DNA from: Oligoflexales bacterium | Lineage (GTDB): Bacteria; Bdellovibrionota_B; Oligoflexia; Oligoflexales; Bog-1112 | Assembly (NCBI GenBank): GCA_017985985.1 | Contig: JAGNWK010000027.1 | Span: forward strand, 1-32,043 | Length of the DNA: 32,043 nt | Direction: 5' to 3' | In this document: positions 1 to 7,279 of the stretch, one piece after another | Numbering within the stretch: position 1 is the first letter of the stretch | How the letters are laid out: every line of letters begins with the position of its first letter | The notes under the pieces: model-generated | What the model was told of the DNA's origin: nothing | The model's input: only the letters and a program-made list of their open reading frames with translations | Database searches by the model: none | Translations under genes and position numbers: made by a program

Positions 1-1
1 C

Positions 2-52
2 CCCCAAACTATGGCCCTTATCCTGGCTCATTTAGAGCCAGCTAAGTTTTGA
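2..52 (+). pseudogene. fliG: FliG middle-domain fragment ending in an in-frame TGA
   Basis: Frame 2 from the window edge reads PQTMALILAHLEPAKF followed by TGA at 50-52. This matches the FliG middle-domain stretch that follows the EHPQ motif (family pattern HPQTIALILxHLxPxKAAEIL). The frame continues after the stop as ETLKMLPESL, which aligns without any gap to the usual helix leading into the ARM segment. The TGA therefore replaces a single residue and does not mark the natural end of a protein. The upstream part of the gene lies outside the window. A nonsense mutation, a sequencing error or readthrough cannot be told apart here. Confidence 0.7.
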
Positions 53-64
53 GAAACTCTAAAA

Positions 65-622
65 ATGCTCCCGGAATCTCTCCATAAAGAGATCCTCCTC
101 CGAGTGGCCAACTTGGAATCGGTGGCCCCCGAACTGATCGATGAAATTGAAGATGTCTTACGTCAGGAAGTTCAGTCTATGGGGTCTATCTCCACCGACA
201 AACTCGGGGGTGTCGATGCGATCGCAGACATGCTCAATCTGATGGATAAAACGACAGAAGAAGAGCTACTGGACAACCTCGAAGAAAGAGATCCGGACCT
301 TGCTGAAGAGATCAGACAGCTCATGTTCGTGTTCGATGATCTCGTCAAATTGGACGATCGAAGTATGCAAGAGCTTGTGAAAGGTGTCCCCGTCGACAAA
401 TGGAAGGTCTCCCTTAAGTCAGCATCTGAGGGTGTAAAAGAAGCGATCTTCCGTAATATGTCTGCACGCGCTGCTGAAATGCTTAGGGAAGACATGGAGG
501 CTATGGGGGCTGTTAAACTCTCCGATGTAGAGTCTGCTCAATTCGAGATCTTGCAGATTTGCAGGAAACTAGAAGAAGAAGGGAAAATCGTCATCGCGTC
601 GAAAGAATCCCAATATGTTTAG
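65..622 (+). CDS. fliG: Flagellar motor switch protein FliG, C-terminal part
   Basis: FliG forms part of the rotor switch (C ring) and its C-terminal domain contacts the stator protein MotA to transmit torque. The 185 residues contain the end of the middle domain (LPESLHKEILLRVANLE), a linker, and the charged torque-generating domain with EEIRQLMFVFDDLVKLDDRS and a C-terminal helix ending RKLEEEGKIVI, all typical of FliG. The length is about half of a normal FliG (about 330-340 aa), because the same frame is interrupted by TGA at 50-52. ATG 65 is only the first start after that stop and has no clear ribosome binding site, so independent translation is doubtful. No other flagellar gene follows; a palindromic repeat begins 9 bases after the stop codon. 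Confidence 0.85.
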   Translation: MLPESLHKEILLRVANLESVAPELIDEIEDVLRQEVQSMGSISTDKLGGVDAIADMLNLMDKTTEEELLDNLEERDPDLAEEIRQLMFVFDDLVKLDDRSMQELVKGVPVDKWKVSLKSASEGVKEAIFRNMSARAAEMLREDMEAMGAVKLSDVESAQFEILQICRKLEEEGKIVIASKESQYV

Positions 623-630
623 AGAATTAT

Positions 631-769
631 TGACGTTATGCATGAGATCCCCTGACCGCCTAACAGCCTCGTTCCTCGGCTTTCGGCGTGGGGATGACGA
701 ACTTCCATCCTGGTCATCCCCACGCCGAAGTGAAACGAAGGCGGTCAGGGGATCTTATGCGTAAGTTCA
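631..769 (+). repeat. Palindromic repeat family A, copy 1
   Basis: A long inverted repeat. The left arm carries GATCCCCTGACCGCC and, 22 bases on, TTCGGCGTGGGGATGAC. The right arm is the reverse complement of the same blocks with a shorter internal spacer. Each arm can also fold on its own, because ATCCCC pairs with GGGGAT and CGCC with GGCG. Outer ends (TTATGCAT / TTATGCGTAA) resemble those of copy 2. It separates fliG from the next gene and includes that gene's probable start codon at 757. Confidence 0.9.
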
Positions 770-2556
770 GTTATTCAAAAACTATTCAGGCCAGGGCCTC
801 CGTCCTCACTCTTTGCTCTACCCTCTGGGTAAGTTGTATATCCGAGGGCCCGAGTGCACCTGTTTTTGTAAGAAAACCCAAAACCAATCACATCGAGACT
901 CCCCCAAGTTGCCCAGCAAACTCGATGAGATTAGCATCCGACAAGGACATGGCTCCTAACTCAGTTCCCTGGGTAGCTCTATCTCTCCAAGACAGTTCCT
1001 TCAGCGTTGGTGAACTTCCTACGAAGGGGGGTAAAACAAACCTTATTCTATCTGTAAAAGACAGCACTACACCTGGATTTTTTGCATGGAAACTCTGTGA
1101 CAATGATGGAGCTGGGGCCTGCGAACCTTGGGCAAGAGAGTATGGAACAGACTTCCCTCTGCTCCCCGTAAATTCAGGCAAAGAACTCAGCAAGCCTCGT
1201 CTTTACTTAAAACGCTGTATTTCTCGCCTTGAGCATACAGAAGAAAAAGACCGCGCTCAGGTGCAGCAGCGGTGCACCTTCCCCTCGGCAAGTGATCCTG
1301 CCGACGCTTTTGATAAACCCGAGAAATGGTGCTGTGCCGATGAGAAGTCGATAGCTCTGACTTGGGATGTGACGACCTTGGACAAGAGTCCTGAACGACT
1401 CAGCTGTGTTCAAAAAGAGAGGGGCTACAGCGATGAGTACTTCGGTCTAGCTCAGGGGCTCATCCAACAGAGTCGATCTTATTTAAGTCAATTCTCCCTT
1501 CTTAGTTTTGAACAGGCTCAAAAACATTCTTCCCTCGCCTATCTGGCCTGGAATATCTCAAGCTATGACCCGGCAGCCCTAGCTCTGATGCTCGACCTAG
1601 GTTCTGTAGAAATTGAAAATCTCTGGGCCATGGCCAAGACGGAAAGCTCGGAGGAGGGGGCAAATTCTTCCCAGCTCGTCAAGGCTGAGGGAACAAGTTT
1701 AAAACTGGCAGAGGTAAAAAATTGCCCAGAGCCGAGTGGGACCACGGGGACCACGGGGACCACGATTCCCCTGCTTCCCAGCCCAAGTCGTCCTGTGACT
1801 GTCACCCTCACAACGACCAGCACGACGAGTGCTGCCGTTATTCCTAATCCATCAGATAGCAAAGGGCTTAAGATCGCTCTCCCTGCTGTCTTTGTTCTGG
1901 GTCTTATGACAGCAACAGTAGGCACTCTTATTCTGGGGAACATTCTCCTGCATGAAATTGCTGGCTATGGACTCTCTGACGTAGTGCCCAACGGGACCAA
2001 CTTACGTTCGCAGATTGGTGCTATCGACAAATTCAGTAGAGCTCTGGCTCTTTATAATGACGGGGAAACTAAGCTAACTAAGCCCATGCTCTTGGATGCT
2101 GCGGAGGGGATGCAAAAGTTTTTCCCAGATACTTTCGACAATAGTTTTAAAGAGATGATAGAAGCCGATGCCACTCCTCCTGTTCGCACAGTGACAGAAG
2201 ACCCAGCTCCAGTAGGAGGAGGGGGGAGTCCAAAGAAAACCTTCCCAGAGTGGCAGAAAAGTGAGATTGGTAAAGCTCTCACCAATTCTGCTAACAAACC
2301 AAGATCCTTCCTTCCCACTCAGGAAGCCGTCAAAGCGAAGGAGGCTCTGACCAAAACTCCCAAGGGAGGAGGAATGGTCTCCGTCCTCGGTGGGGTTTCC
2401 GTTTTTTTGGGAGGTCTTCTCCCTATCGGCTTCGCTATTCAGTATGGTTTGAGCGATCAGGACAAGGCTAAAACCGAGAATTTTCTGACGGAAATCAGCA
2501 AAATTTGGGAACGGGTCAAAACGACGAAGCAAAAGCAACTGCAACCTTGTAATTAG
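757..2556 (+). CDS. Cys-rich two-TM putative lipoprotein, paralogue 1
   Basis: Function not recognised. ATG 757 is preferred over the upstream in-frame GTG at 688, because a signal-peptide-like stretch follows it and ends in WVSC, a possible but imperfect lipobox. The protein has about 599 residues. An exported-looking Cys-rich region carries FFAWKLC (near residue 108) and PEKWCC (near 188). A Thr/Ser/Pro linker (about 327-368) includes three 9-base repeats encoding GTT at 1739-1768. A TM segment follows (about 372-398), then a charged region and a second TM near 540-565. The C-terminal motif is WERVKTTK. The same layout and motifs occur in the next gene, so the two are tandem paralogues. The start codon and the weak AGGGG ribosome-binding-like sequence lie inside repeat A copy 1. 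Confidence 0.75.
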   Translation: MRKFSYSKTIQARASVLTLCSTLWVSCISEGPSAPVFVRKPKTNHIETPPSCPANSMRLASDKDMAPNSVPWVALSLQDSSFSVGELPTKGGKTNLILSVKDSTTPGFFAWKLCDNDGAGACEPWAREYGTDFPLLPVNSGKELSKPRLYLKRCISRLEHTEEKDRAQVQQRCTFPSASDPADAFDKPEKWCCADEKSIALTWDVTTLDKSPERLSCVQKERGYSDEYFGLAQGLIQQSRSYLSQFSLLSFEQAQKHSSLAYLAWNISSYDPAALALMLDLGSVEIENLWAMAKTESSEEGANSSQLVKAEGTSLKLAEVKNCPEPSGTTGTTGTTIPLLPSPSRPVTVTLTTTSTTSAAVIPNPSDSKGLKIALPAVFVLGLMTATVGTLILGNILLHEIAGYGLSDVVPNGTNLRSQIGAIDKFSRALALYNDGETKLTKPMLLDAAEGMQKFFPDTFDNSFKEMIEADATPPVRTVTEDPAPVGGGGSPKKTFPEWQKSEIGKALTNSANKPRSFLPTQEAVKAKEALTKTPKGGGMVSVLGGVSVFLGGLLPIGFAIQYGLSDQDKAKTENFLTEISKIWERVKTTKQKQLQPCN

Positions 2557-2558
2557 GC

Positions 2559-2635
2559 AAGGAGGGGCTTGGGGAAACTGCGCAGCTGGTTCCCCAATAA
2601 AGCGGTTCCCCAACAATGCGTTCTCCAATAAAAGA
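2559..2635. repeat. Intergenic palindrome family E (partial copy)
   Basis: Directly after the lipoprotein gene lies AAGGAGGGG, then GGGGAAACTGCGCAGCTGG with TTCCCC following, then two more GGTTCCCC-like pieces. The GGGGAAACTGCGCAGCTGG block recurs in forward or inverted form near 14848, 26570, 26610 and 29450, always between genes. The remainder of the gap to 2712 is AT-rich and holds the strong AGGAGG ribosome binding site of the next gene. Confidence 0.75.
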
Positions 2636-2712
2636 AAAAATCGTGTAAAATAGGACTAGGTTAAAATCCAATTTAAAAAAAGAGCTTAGTTCGTACCAGG
2701 AGGAGTTCGAGT

Positions 2713-5034
2713 ATGAGAGTTTTTAGGGCTAAGACAGCGGGCCTGGCGGCTCACCGTCAACAGTTGACAGGTCGTTTAAAATCGCTTCTTTCTCTGTTCC
2801 TCTTACTAGGGCTCTTTGCAAGTGGGGCCTGTAAGAAGAGCAGCAGCACACCGACAGCGAGAAGAACGACATCGACTTCTTCGAGTCTCTCCGGGTCAAA
2901 AACCTGTTCGACCGGCCTAGCTCTTTTTAGCGACGAGAACTACCGACCCGAGCCTGTAGCTAAAGCGAGTCTCAAGATCGTAAAAGAAGATCTATCTGTG
3001 CTTGTAAGGGACAGGGGCCACGAGCTCTCGACTCTGGAACTCAGTAGGCACCCCCAAAAGGACCTCGATAAACTTGGCTTCTACGCTTGGATGGCCTGTA
3101 AAAAAGGAAAGACCGATACAAAAAACTGCAGTCCTTGGAAGAAGGAATACAGAGATGCATTTGAAGCTGTAGAAGTCCCCTCTGGTAAGATCGAGATCAC
3201 CGCTAAGCTCTGCGTTCAAGATCCAAGTTACATCAAGGATGATGCGAGCTGGGCTTGTAACTCCTCTTCCAACAAGCCTGAAGAATGGTGCTGTGGAGCT
3301 AAAGACAGTTTGTGGGAAGTAAACATGCCTGACAACAAGAAGGCTGATCAGACACTTCTCACATTTTATAACAACCAAGCTCAGTGGGGAGCAGCCTACC
3401 TAGGTCTTTCGATGGAATCTCTGTCTCAGACAAGCAGAGAACTCGGTAGAATGGGATCGGACTGCAAGGGAGCGGAGGTCAAAAAAAATCCTCTGCTTAG
3501 CCTCGTCTGCAACATGACTAGCTTTGAGCCAGCAACCCTAGCTATCATCATGAAAGAAACCGTCATCGGTATTGAAATGATGAAACTTCAAGCTCAGGCA
3601 GATAAAGCTGAAGGGAAGTCTTTTGCTCTGGTTGAAGAACCCACAACGGGGTTCATGCTCGCCGACTCAGGTTGTGCAGGTTCTACCATTGGCGGAACAA
3701 GCTCAGGCAGTGGGGATAGCACTGGAGGCTGGGACGCAACAAGCAGCAGCAGCACAACAGGGGACACACCTGCACCTGCAAGCAGCTCCACAACGGGGGA
3801 TAAACCCAGCTCTACGACGGGAACCGCAAGTGCTCCGACCACAACAGGAACGGGAGTAGCTACGGGAGTTAGTCCTAGGGTTTCAACTAAAAAAGCGCCT
3901 AACACAATTGGGATCATCCTGGGTTCTATTCTCGTTCTGGGTGGTGCGCTGGGTATAGCTCATGCGGCCATGGAGGTGGGTACCGGCGCCCATATTTTTG
4001 ACCATTTGAAGGTCGGTCCCAAATTCATAAGGCCTGCATCAGGTGCTATTAGAGAGTTCATAGCTGCAAGGCATGATTTCTTTACTAAAGAAAAAGAATT
4101 AAACAAAGCTCCAGAAGCTGAGAGGGCTAGACTTCGGGAAGCCAGAGATACCGCAATGGAAAAATTAAAAGCTGCCGCTAAAGGCCTTGCCCCGCACACA
4201 GCTGGAGAAGCCGACGCCAGTGGGAACAGAGCGCCTCTTAAGGCAGAAGACATCGTCCAAGCGACTGATGATGCCGTTAAAGCCAGATTCGGGGCAGCTC
4301 CCCCAGTTGTTGCTACAGATCCTAGTCCCACAGAGGCAGAAAGGGCGAGACTTGAGGCAGAAAGGGCGAGACTTGAGGCACTTAGGGCGAACCTTGTGAC
4401 CGATCTTAGAAGGGATGAAGCAGCGATAAAGGCCCTAGATGATGCAAAAAAGAGCAGGTTAGATGCACTTGGTCGCGAGCCAACAGACGATTCAAAAGAA
4501 AGTTATGAAGCACAAAAAAGAGCTATCGAGAATGAATTTAAAGCTCTAATTCCCGAAGGTGAGGCCAAACTCTCAGAGGAGCAACGAGCTAAGGCTTTAG
4601 AGTTTGCAACAGCAGATATCAATGAAGCAATAGAGAGACTACCAAAACCTACTGCCGTTACTGCAGCCGCCCCAGCTGCAGCTGCAGGTCCAAAAGTAGC
4701 AGATTTAAAACCGTACACAGCTACAGATTTGGCCAATATGGACCTTGAAAAAACAGGAATAGGCGAACTCAAAAGCAGGGTCACGGGAGAGGGGATGGAC
4801 ATCACGACAAGACTTAAAAGTATAAGCGTGATTGGAGTTGGGGTTGCTGGGGTTCTCGCTGCAGGTGTGGGGGCCTGGGCTATATCTGGCGGTGTAGGCC
4901 TGACGGAGCAGCAACAACCCAGCGATGAATACTTAAACAGTATGGAATCGATCCATGAACGGGTGAAACAAACAAAGATGGCCGAAGAAGCCGCCCAAAG
5001 TGCTTGTCAGCTCAAGTTCCCCGGCAGCTGCTAA
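2713..5034 (+). CDS. Cys-rich two-TM putative lipoprotein, paralogue 2
   Basis: Function not recognised; clear paralogue of the gene at 757. ATG 2713 follows AGGAGGAG. The 773 aa start with a signal sequence ending LFASGAC, a plausible lipobox. Shared motifs are FYAWMAC (about residue 123) with C.PWKKEY, PEEWCC (about 190), AYLGL, and N.TSFEPATLAIIM. A Ser/Thr/Gly linker (about 323-392) precedes a TM segment (about 397-420). A highly charged, probably helical insert (about 456-643) contains the direct repeat EAERARLEAERARLEA and is absent from paralogue 1. A second TM lies at about 704-727, and the tail ends with HERVKQTK and two Cys. The layout suggests an envelope protein with an exported N-terminal domain and a long loop between two membrane passes. 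The following hairpin terminator closes the unit. Confidence 0.8.
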   Translation: MRVFRAKTAGLAAHRQQLTGRLKSLLSLFLLLGLFASGACKKSSSTPTARRTTSTSSSLSGSKTCSTGLALFSDENYRPEPVAKASLKIVKEDLSVLVRDRGHELSTLELSRHPQKDLDKLGFYAWMACKKGKTDTKNCSPWKKEYRDAFEAVEVPSGKIEITAKLCVQDPSYIKDDASWACNSSSNKPEEWCCGAKDSLWEVNMPDNKKADQTLLTFYNNQAQWGAAYLGLSMESLSQTSRELGRMGSDCKGAEVKKNPLLSLVCNMTSFEPATLAIIMKETVIGIEMMKLQAQADKAEGKSFALVEEPTTGFMLADSGCAGSTIGGTSSGSGDSTGGWDATSSSSTTGDTPAPASSSTTGDKPSSTTGTASAPTTTGTGVATGVSPRVSTKKAPNTIGIILGSILVLGGALGIAHAAMEVGTGAHIFDHLKVGPKFIRPASGAIREFIAARHDFFTKEKELNKAPEAERARLREARDTAMEKLKAAAKGLAPHTAGEADASGNRAPLKAEDIVQATDDAVKARFGAAPPVVATDPSPTEAERARLEAERARLEALRANLVTDLRRDEAAIKALDDAKKSRLDALGREPTDDSKESYEAQKRAIENEFKALIPEGEAKLSEEQRAKALEFATADINEAIERLPKPTAVTAAAPAAAAGPKVADLKPYTATDLANMDLEKTGIGELKSRVTGEGMDITTRLKSISVIGVGVAGVLAAGVGAWAISGGVGLTEQQQPSDEYLNSMESIHERVKQTKMAEEAAQSACQLKFPGSC

Positions 5035-5039
5035 CGATC

Positions 5040-5106
5040 TCCAGGGGGAGATCCTCCCTTCTTGTCGGGGGAGAGTCCTGAGGGGGAACGCCCTCTTTAG
5101 AAAAAG
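5040..5106. repeat. G/C-tract intergenic repeat (family F)
   Basis: Contains GGGGAACGCCCTCTTTAG followed by AAAAAG, which recurs almost exactly near 14824-14847; related shorter versions lie at 21311-21332 and 30194-30218. It sits between the stop codon and the terminator hairpin. Confidence 0.55.
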
Positions 5107-5144
5107 AAAAGAGGCCGAGCCATTATCGCTCCGGCCTCTTTTGC
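5107..5144 (+). terminator. Rho-independent terminator of the lipoprotein genes
   Basis: AAAAGAGGCCGAGC and GCTCCGGCCTCTTTT form a stem with a single-base bulge and a 7-base loop, ending in TTTT. It lies 73 bases after the stop codon at 5034. The A-run on the left side would also let it work on the opposite strand. Confidence 0.8.
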
Positions 5145-5159
5145 TTTAAGAAACTTAAT

Positions 5160-5308
5160 GACTGATGTTACGCATAAGAAGATCCCCCTGACCGCCTAAC
5201 GTCCTCGTTCCTCGGCCTTCGGCGTGGGGATGACCATGATCGCAGTTCGTCATCCCCACGCCGAAGTGAAACGAAGGCGGTCAGGGGATCTCATGCGTAA
5301 CATCAGTC
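5160..5308 (+). repeat. Palindromic repeat family A, copy 2 (most complete)
   Basis: Same arms and orientation as copy 1. The outermost 16 bases, GACTGATGTTACGCAT and ATGCGTAACATCAGTC, are perfect inverted repeats, so the element ends are well defined here. Internal arms are GATCCCCCTGACCGCC ... GGCGTGGGGATGAC and its complement. Confidence 0.9.
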
Positions 5309-5331
5309 AATCATCTAATTATCTGGACATA

Positions 5332-5371
5332 TATCTTAAATTACTTAATATATATTAAGTAATTTAAGATA
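5332..5371. promoter_or_regulatory. 40-bp perfect palindrome, probable toxin-antitoxin operator
   Basis: Bases 5332-5371 equal their own reverse complement, with half-site TATCTTAAATTACTTAATAT. It ends in the A of the AGGAG ribosome binding site of the toxin start at 5383. Autoregulatory operators with dyad symmetry at this position are typical of higBA-type operons, where the HTH antitoxin binds. The binding role is inferred; the symmetry is seen directly. Confidence 0.8.
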
Positions 5372-5382
5372 GGAGCCGAAGA

Positions 5383-5589
5383 GTGAGTTGGAGCTTAGAT
5401 TTTTGGAAACCCAAAGCGTCTCAAAAAAGTCCTGTACTCAAGGAGCTTGAAAAAGAAATCAAGGGCAATAGTGAAGCCCGTAAAATTTTCTTGGCACTTG
5501 TTGAAACTCTCGAGGAGCTTGGACCAAAAGAATTTGTATCGTCCAGAAATAAAGCTCTAGGGCATGGCCTCTATGAACTACGAGTATGA
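5383..5589 (+). CDS. HigB/Gp49-type toxin, N-terminal part (split by frameshift)
   Basis: GTG 5383 follows AGGAG with 7 bases spacing. The 68 residues have a helix with KEIKGNSEARKIFLALVETLEELG and end in GLYELRV, the typical middle of phage-derived Gp49/HigB RNase toxins (pattern LxELGP ... LWELRV). The expected continuation, with G-K and a strand of aromatic residues, is in the next ORF in the -1 frame, which overlaps by ATGA. I see no slippery heptamer, so a frameshift mutation or a translationally coupled split protein is more likely than programmed frameshifting. Confidence 0.7.
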   Translation: MSWSLDFWKPKASQKSPVLKELEKEIKGNSEARKIFLALVETLEELGPKEFVSSRNKALGHGLYELRV

Positions 5590-5819
5590 CCAATGGGAAG
5601 CGTTACTACTATGTGGAAACTCAGTTCAAAGCAAAGGGCCAAGAACGAAGCGACAAGGAAATAGTCATTCTACTCCTTGCTGCGGTAGGAAGCAAAAACA
5701 ATCCAAAGGAGCAGTCTCGGGATATTTTGAAGGCAAGAGAGCGACTAATGGATTTGAGCGTCGATAATATTTTAAATACTGAGTTATTGGAAATAGGGAA
5801 AAATGATGAACTCTGTTAA
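5586..5819 (+). CDS. HigB/Gp49-type toxin, C-terminal part
   Basis: The 77 residues begin TNGKRYYYVETQFKAKG and contain KEIVILLLAAVGSKNNPKEQ followed by a helix with ARERLMDL. These fit the C-terminal half of Gp49/HigB toxins (G-K-x-Y-R strand, K-x-I-x-LL strand, KTPxxEIxxAxxRLxDL helix). Joined to the upstream ORF with a -1 shift it would give one continuous toxin. The stop codon TGA at 5587-5589 of the first part overlaps this ATG. The end overlaps the antitoxin start at 5803 by 17 bases, as usual in higBA operons. Confidence 0.65.
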   Translation: MTNGKRYYYVETQFKAKGQERSDKEIVILLLAAVGSKNNPKEQSRDILKARERLMDLSVDNILNTELLEIGKNDELC

Positions 5820-6150
5820 AAATACAATAAAATCGTGGATGAGTGAGGATGAGATTATCCAAGCAGAAGAGCTTTCTAAGATGTGGATTCTTGGGGTTAA
5901 AACCCTACGCGGAAGTCTATCCCATACTCTTCATGCTGAGATGGAGGAAAAACATCTCTCCTACAACGAAGTTGCGCGAGCTCTCGGAATTAGTGAAAAT
6001 ATGGTGGCAAAAATCCTGTATGGAAAAGGCAGTGTAAACTTTGACACCATCATCCGTCTTACGAAATTAACAGGAAAAGTTCCCTATATTGCATGGAAAG
6101 ATCCGAGTGAAGTGAAGGAGAAGGATCTGCCTCTGAAAAAGAATGCCTAG
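5803..6150 (+). CDS. HigA-like XRE-family HTH antitoxin
   Basis: A 115-residue protein with a helix-turn-helix at about residues 50-95: LSYNEVARALGISENMVAKI followed by LYGKGSVNFDTIIRLTKLTG. It would bind the toxin and repress the operon, most simply through the 40-bp palindrome upstream of the toxin. ATG 5803 or ATG 5806 are both possible after AGGG. Toxin-first order matches higBA. The C-terminus is Lys-rich. The function as antitoxin is inferred from order and fold. Confidence 0.75.
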   Translation: MMNSVKNTIKSWMSEDEIIQAEELSKMWILGVKTLRGSLSHTLHAEMEEKHLSYNEVARALGISENMVAKILYGKGSVNFDTIIRLTKLTGKVPYIAWKDPSEVKEKDLPLKKNA

Positions 6151-6199
6151 ACACGTCCTCTATATTCAAATTCAAGAAGTTCTCCATGGATAAAGCGCA

Positions 6200-6520
6200 A
6201 TGTGCTTAACGCATCTGAACTTAGACAGTACTAAATTAGCCGCATTTTGTCAGCAGAATGACATAAAGAGGATGTCTTTGTTTGGATCTGTCATCTCGAA
6301 AGATTTTAAGCCTAGCAGCGATATCGATATTATCGTTGAGTTTGAAGATCAAAAAACACCTGGTTTGATCAAATTTTCTGGCATTATGCTCGACTTATTC
6401 GAACACTTTTTCAACAATCGCAAGATAGATCTTTTGACACGTAACATGCTGAAAGGAGAGCTGGGGGACATCATCCTGAAATCTTCAGAGGTGATTTATG
6501 AAAAAGCAGCTAAAGCCTGA
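6200..6520 (+). CDS. MNT-type nucleotidyltransferase (MntA-like antitoxin candidate)
   Basis: A 106-residue minimal nucleotidyltransferase. The signature GSVISKDFKPSSDIDIIVEF carries the catalytic Gly-Ser and the two Asp of the D-x-D motif, with a third acidic position in RKIDLLT. In MNT/HEPN pairs this protein adenylylates a HEPN RNase toxin and neutralises it. No HEPN gene follows; the next ORF is a MazF-like protein, so this is an orphan or an unusual pairing. The ribosome binding site upstream of ATG 6200 is weak. Confidence 0.8.
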   Translation: MCLTHLNLDSTKLAAFCQQNDIKRMSLFGSVISKDFKPSSDIDIIVEFEDQKTPGLIKFSGIMLDLFEHFFNNRKIDLLTRNMLKGELGDIILKSSEVIYEKAAKA

Positions 6521-6542
6521 GGAGAAGAAATAAAAAAAGCTC

Positions 6543-6953
6543 TTGTCCCTTGCCCCCTTCTCCCAAAAAAGAGAGAATAATCAGATCATTACTGGACTAC
6601 ATTTCAAATCTTTATATTTTTCTGATCAGGACTCATCTCGTCGGCAGAGTGATCCCCAACAACCTAAAGATCCCTCTGGCAAGACGCGCATGTACATTAT
6701 CCTTTGTCCACAGGCCCAGCTTGATGCCCAGGGGTGGCCCGTTTGTGTACCTATTGGCTCGAAATGTCGATCCCAGTTACTTGATGCTGAAATTAAGGCG
6801 GGAGAAGGGGGTGTTCAGCACACTTCCTACGTTTGGTGCAACGAACTTTTCACCATAGATCCACGCTTTTTCATCCGACGAATAGGACACCTACCTAGTC
6901 ATTGTGTTGCAGATATTAAAGATGGCATCCGTGACTTTCTAGAACTCCATTAA
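6543..6953 (+). CDS. MazF/PemK-like toxin, N-terminus atypical
   Basis: Residues from about 46 on fit the MazF/PemK endoribonuclease fold: GKTRMYIILCPQAQL, PVCVPIGSK, then EIKAGEGGVQHTSYVWCNEL and FTIDPRFFIRRIGHL, ending in a short helix with DIKDGIRDFLEL. MazF proteins cut mRNA. The usual N-terminal GDI(Y/V)W strand is not recognisable, and the start is uncertain; TTG 6543 has AGGAG only about 15 bases upstream. The protein could be N-terminally degenerate. No AbrB- or MazE-type antitoxin is adjacent. Confidence 0.65.
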   Translation: MSLAPFSQKRENNQIITGLHFKSLYFSDQDSSRRQSDPQQPKDPSGKTRMYIILCPQAQLDAQGWPVCVPIGSKCRSQLLDAEIKAGEGGVQHTSYVWCNELFTIDPRFFIRRIGHLPSHCVADIKDGIRDFLELH

Positions 6954-6974
6954 AAGTACTCATGCTCACGCACA

Positions 6975-7260
6975 AGATCACCTGACCGCCTTCGTTTCAC
7001 TTCGGCGTGGTGATGACGAAGGAGTCCAGCCCCTTTCCACTTCGTGATGCTTGCCCTCGGACTTCACTTCCGGATGACTGCCCGGGCACTTCACCGCGTG
7101 ATGACTGCCCTGGGACTTCACTTCGTGATGACTGCCCTGGGACTTCACTTCGTGATGACTGCCCTGGGACTTCACTTCACCCCACCCGAACGTCGTTCAA
7201 ACCCCCGTCATCACCACGCCGAAGGCCGAGGAACGAGGCCGTTAGGCGGTCAGGTGATCT
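6975..7260 (-). repeat. Palindromic repeat family A, copy 3 (expanded, inverted orientation)
   Basis: The short arm is at 6975-7017 and the long arm at 7207-7260, so the element is inverted relative to copies 1 and 2. The stem bases differ: GATCACC with GGTGATG replaces GATCCCC with GGGGATG, a compensated C-G to A-T change. The centre is enlarged by a 27-bp tandem repeat. Both strands are open reading frames here, but these only translate the repeats. Confidence 0.9.
7044..7178. repeat. Five tandem 27-bp units inside repeat A copy 3
   Basis: Units start at 7044, 7071, 7098, 7125 and 7152. The last two are identical over GTGATGACTGCCCTGGGACT plus TCACTTC; the third differs only at its upstream border, and the first two are diverged. 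Each unit carries GTGATGAC, a fragment of the family A arm, so the array seems to have grown from the element itself. Confidence 0.9.
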
Positions 7261-7279
7261 AAAAAGGCCCGTCCTAACT

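Noticed and set aside
50-52. TGA read as an amino acid (code change)
   Set aside because: fah, the DUF1328 gene, the csbD-like gene and others end naturally at TGA, so it works as a stop.
5577-5590. Programmed -1 frameshift in the HigB toxin
   Set aside because: No slippery heptamer or clear downstream pseudoknot was seen; a mutation or split gene is simpler.
7044-7178. CRISPR array
   Set aside because: The 27-bp units are contiguous with no unique spacers and belong to a palindromic repeat.
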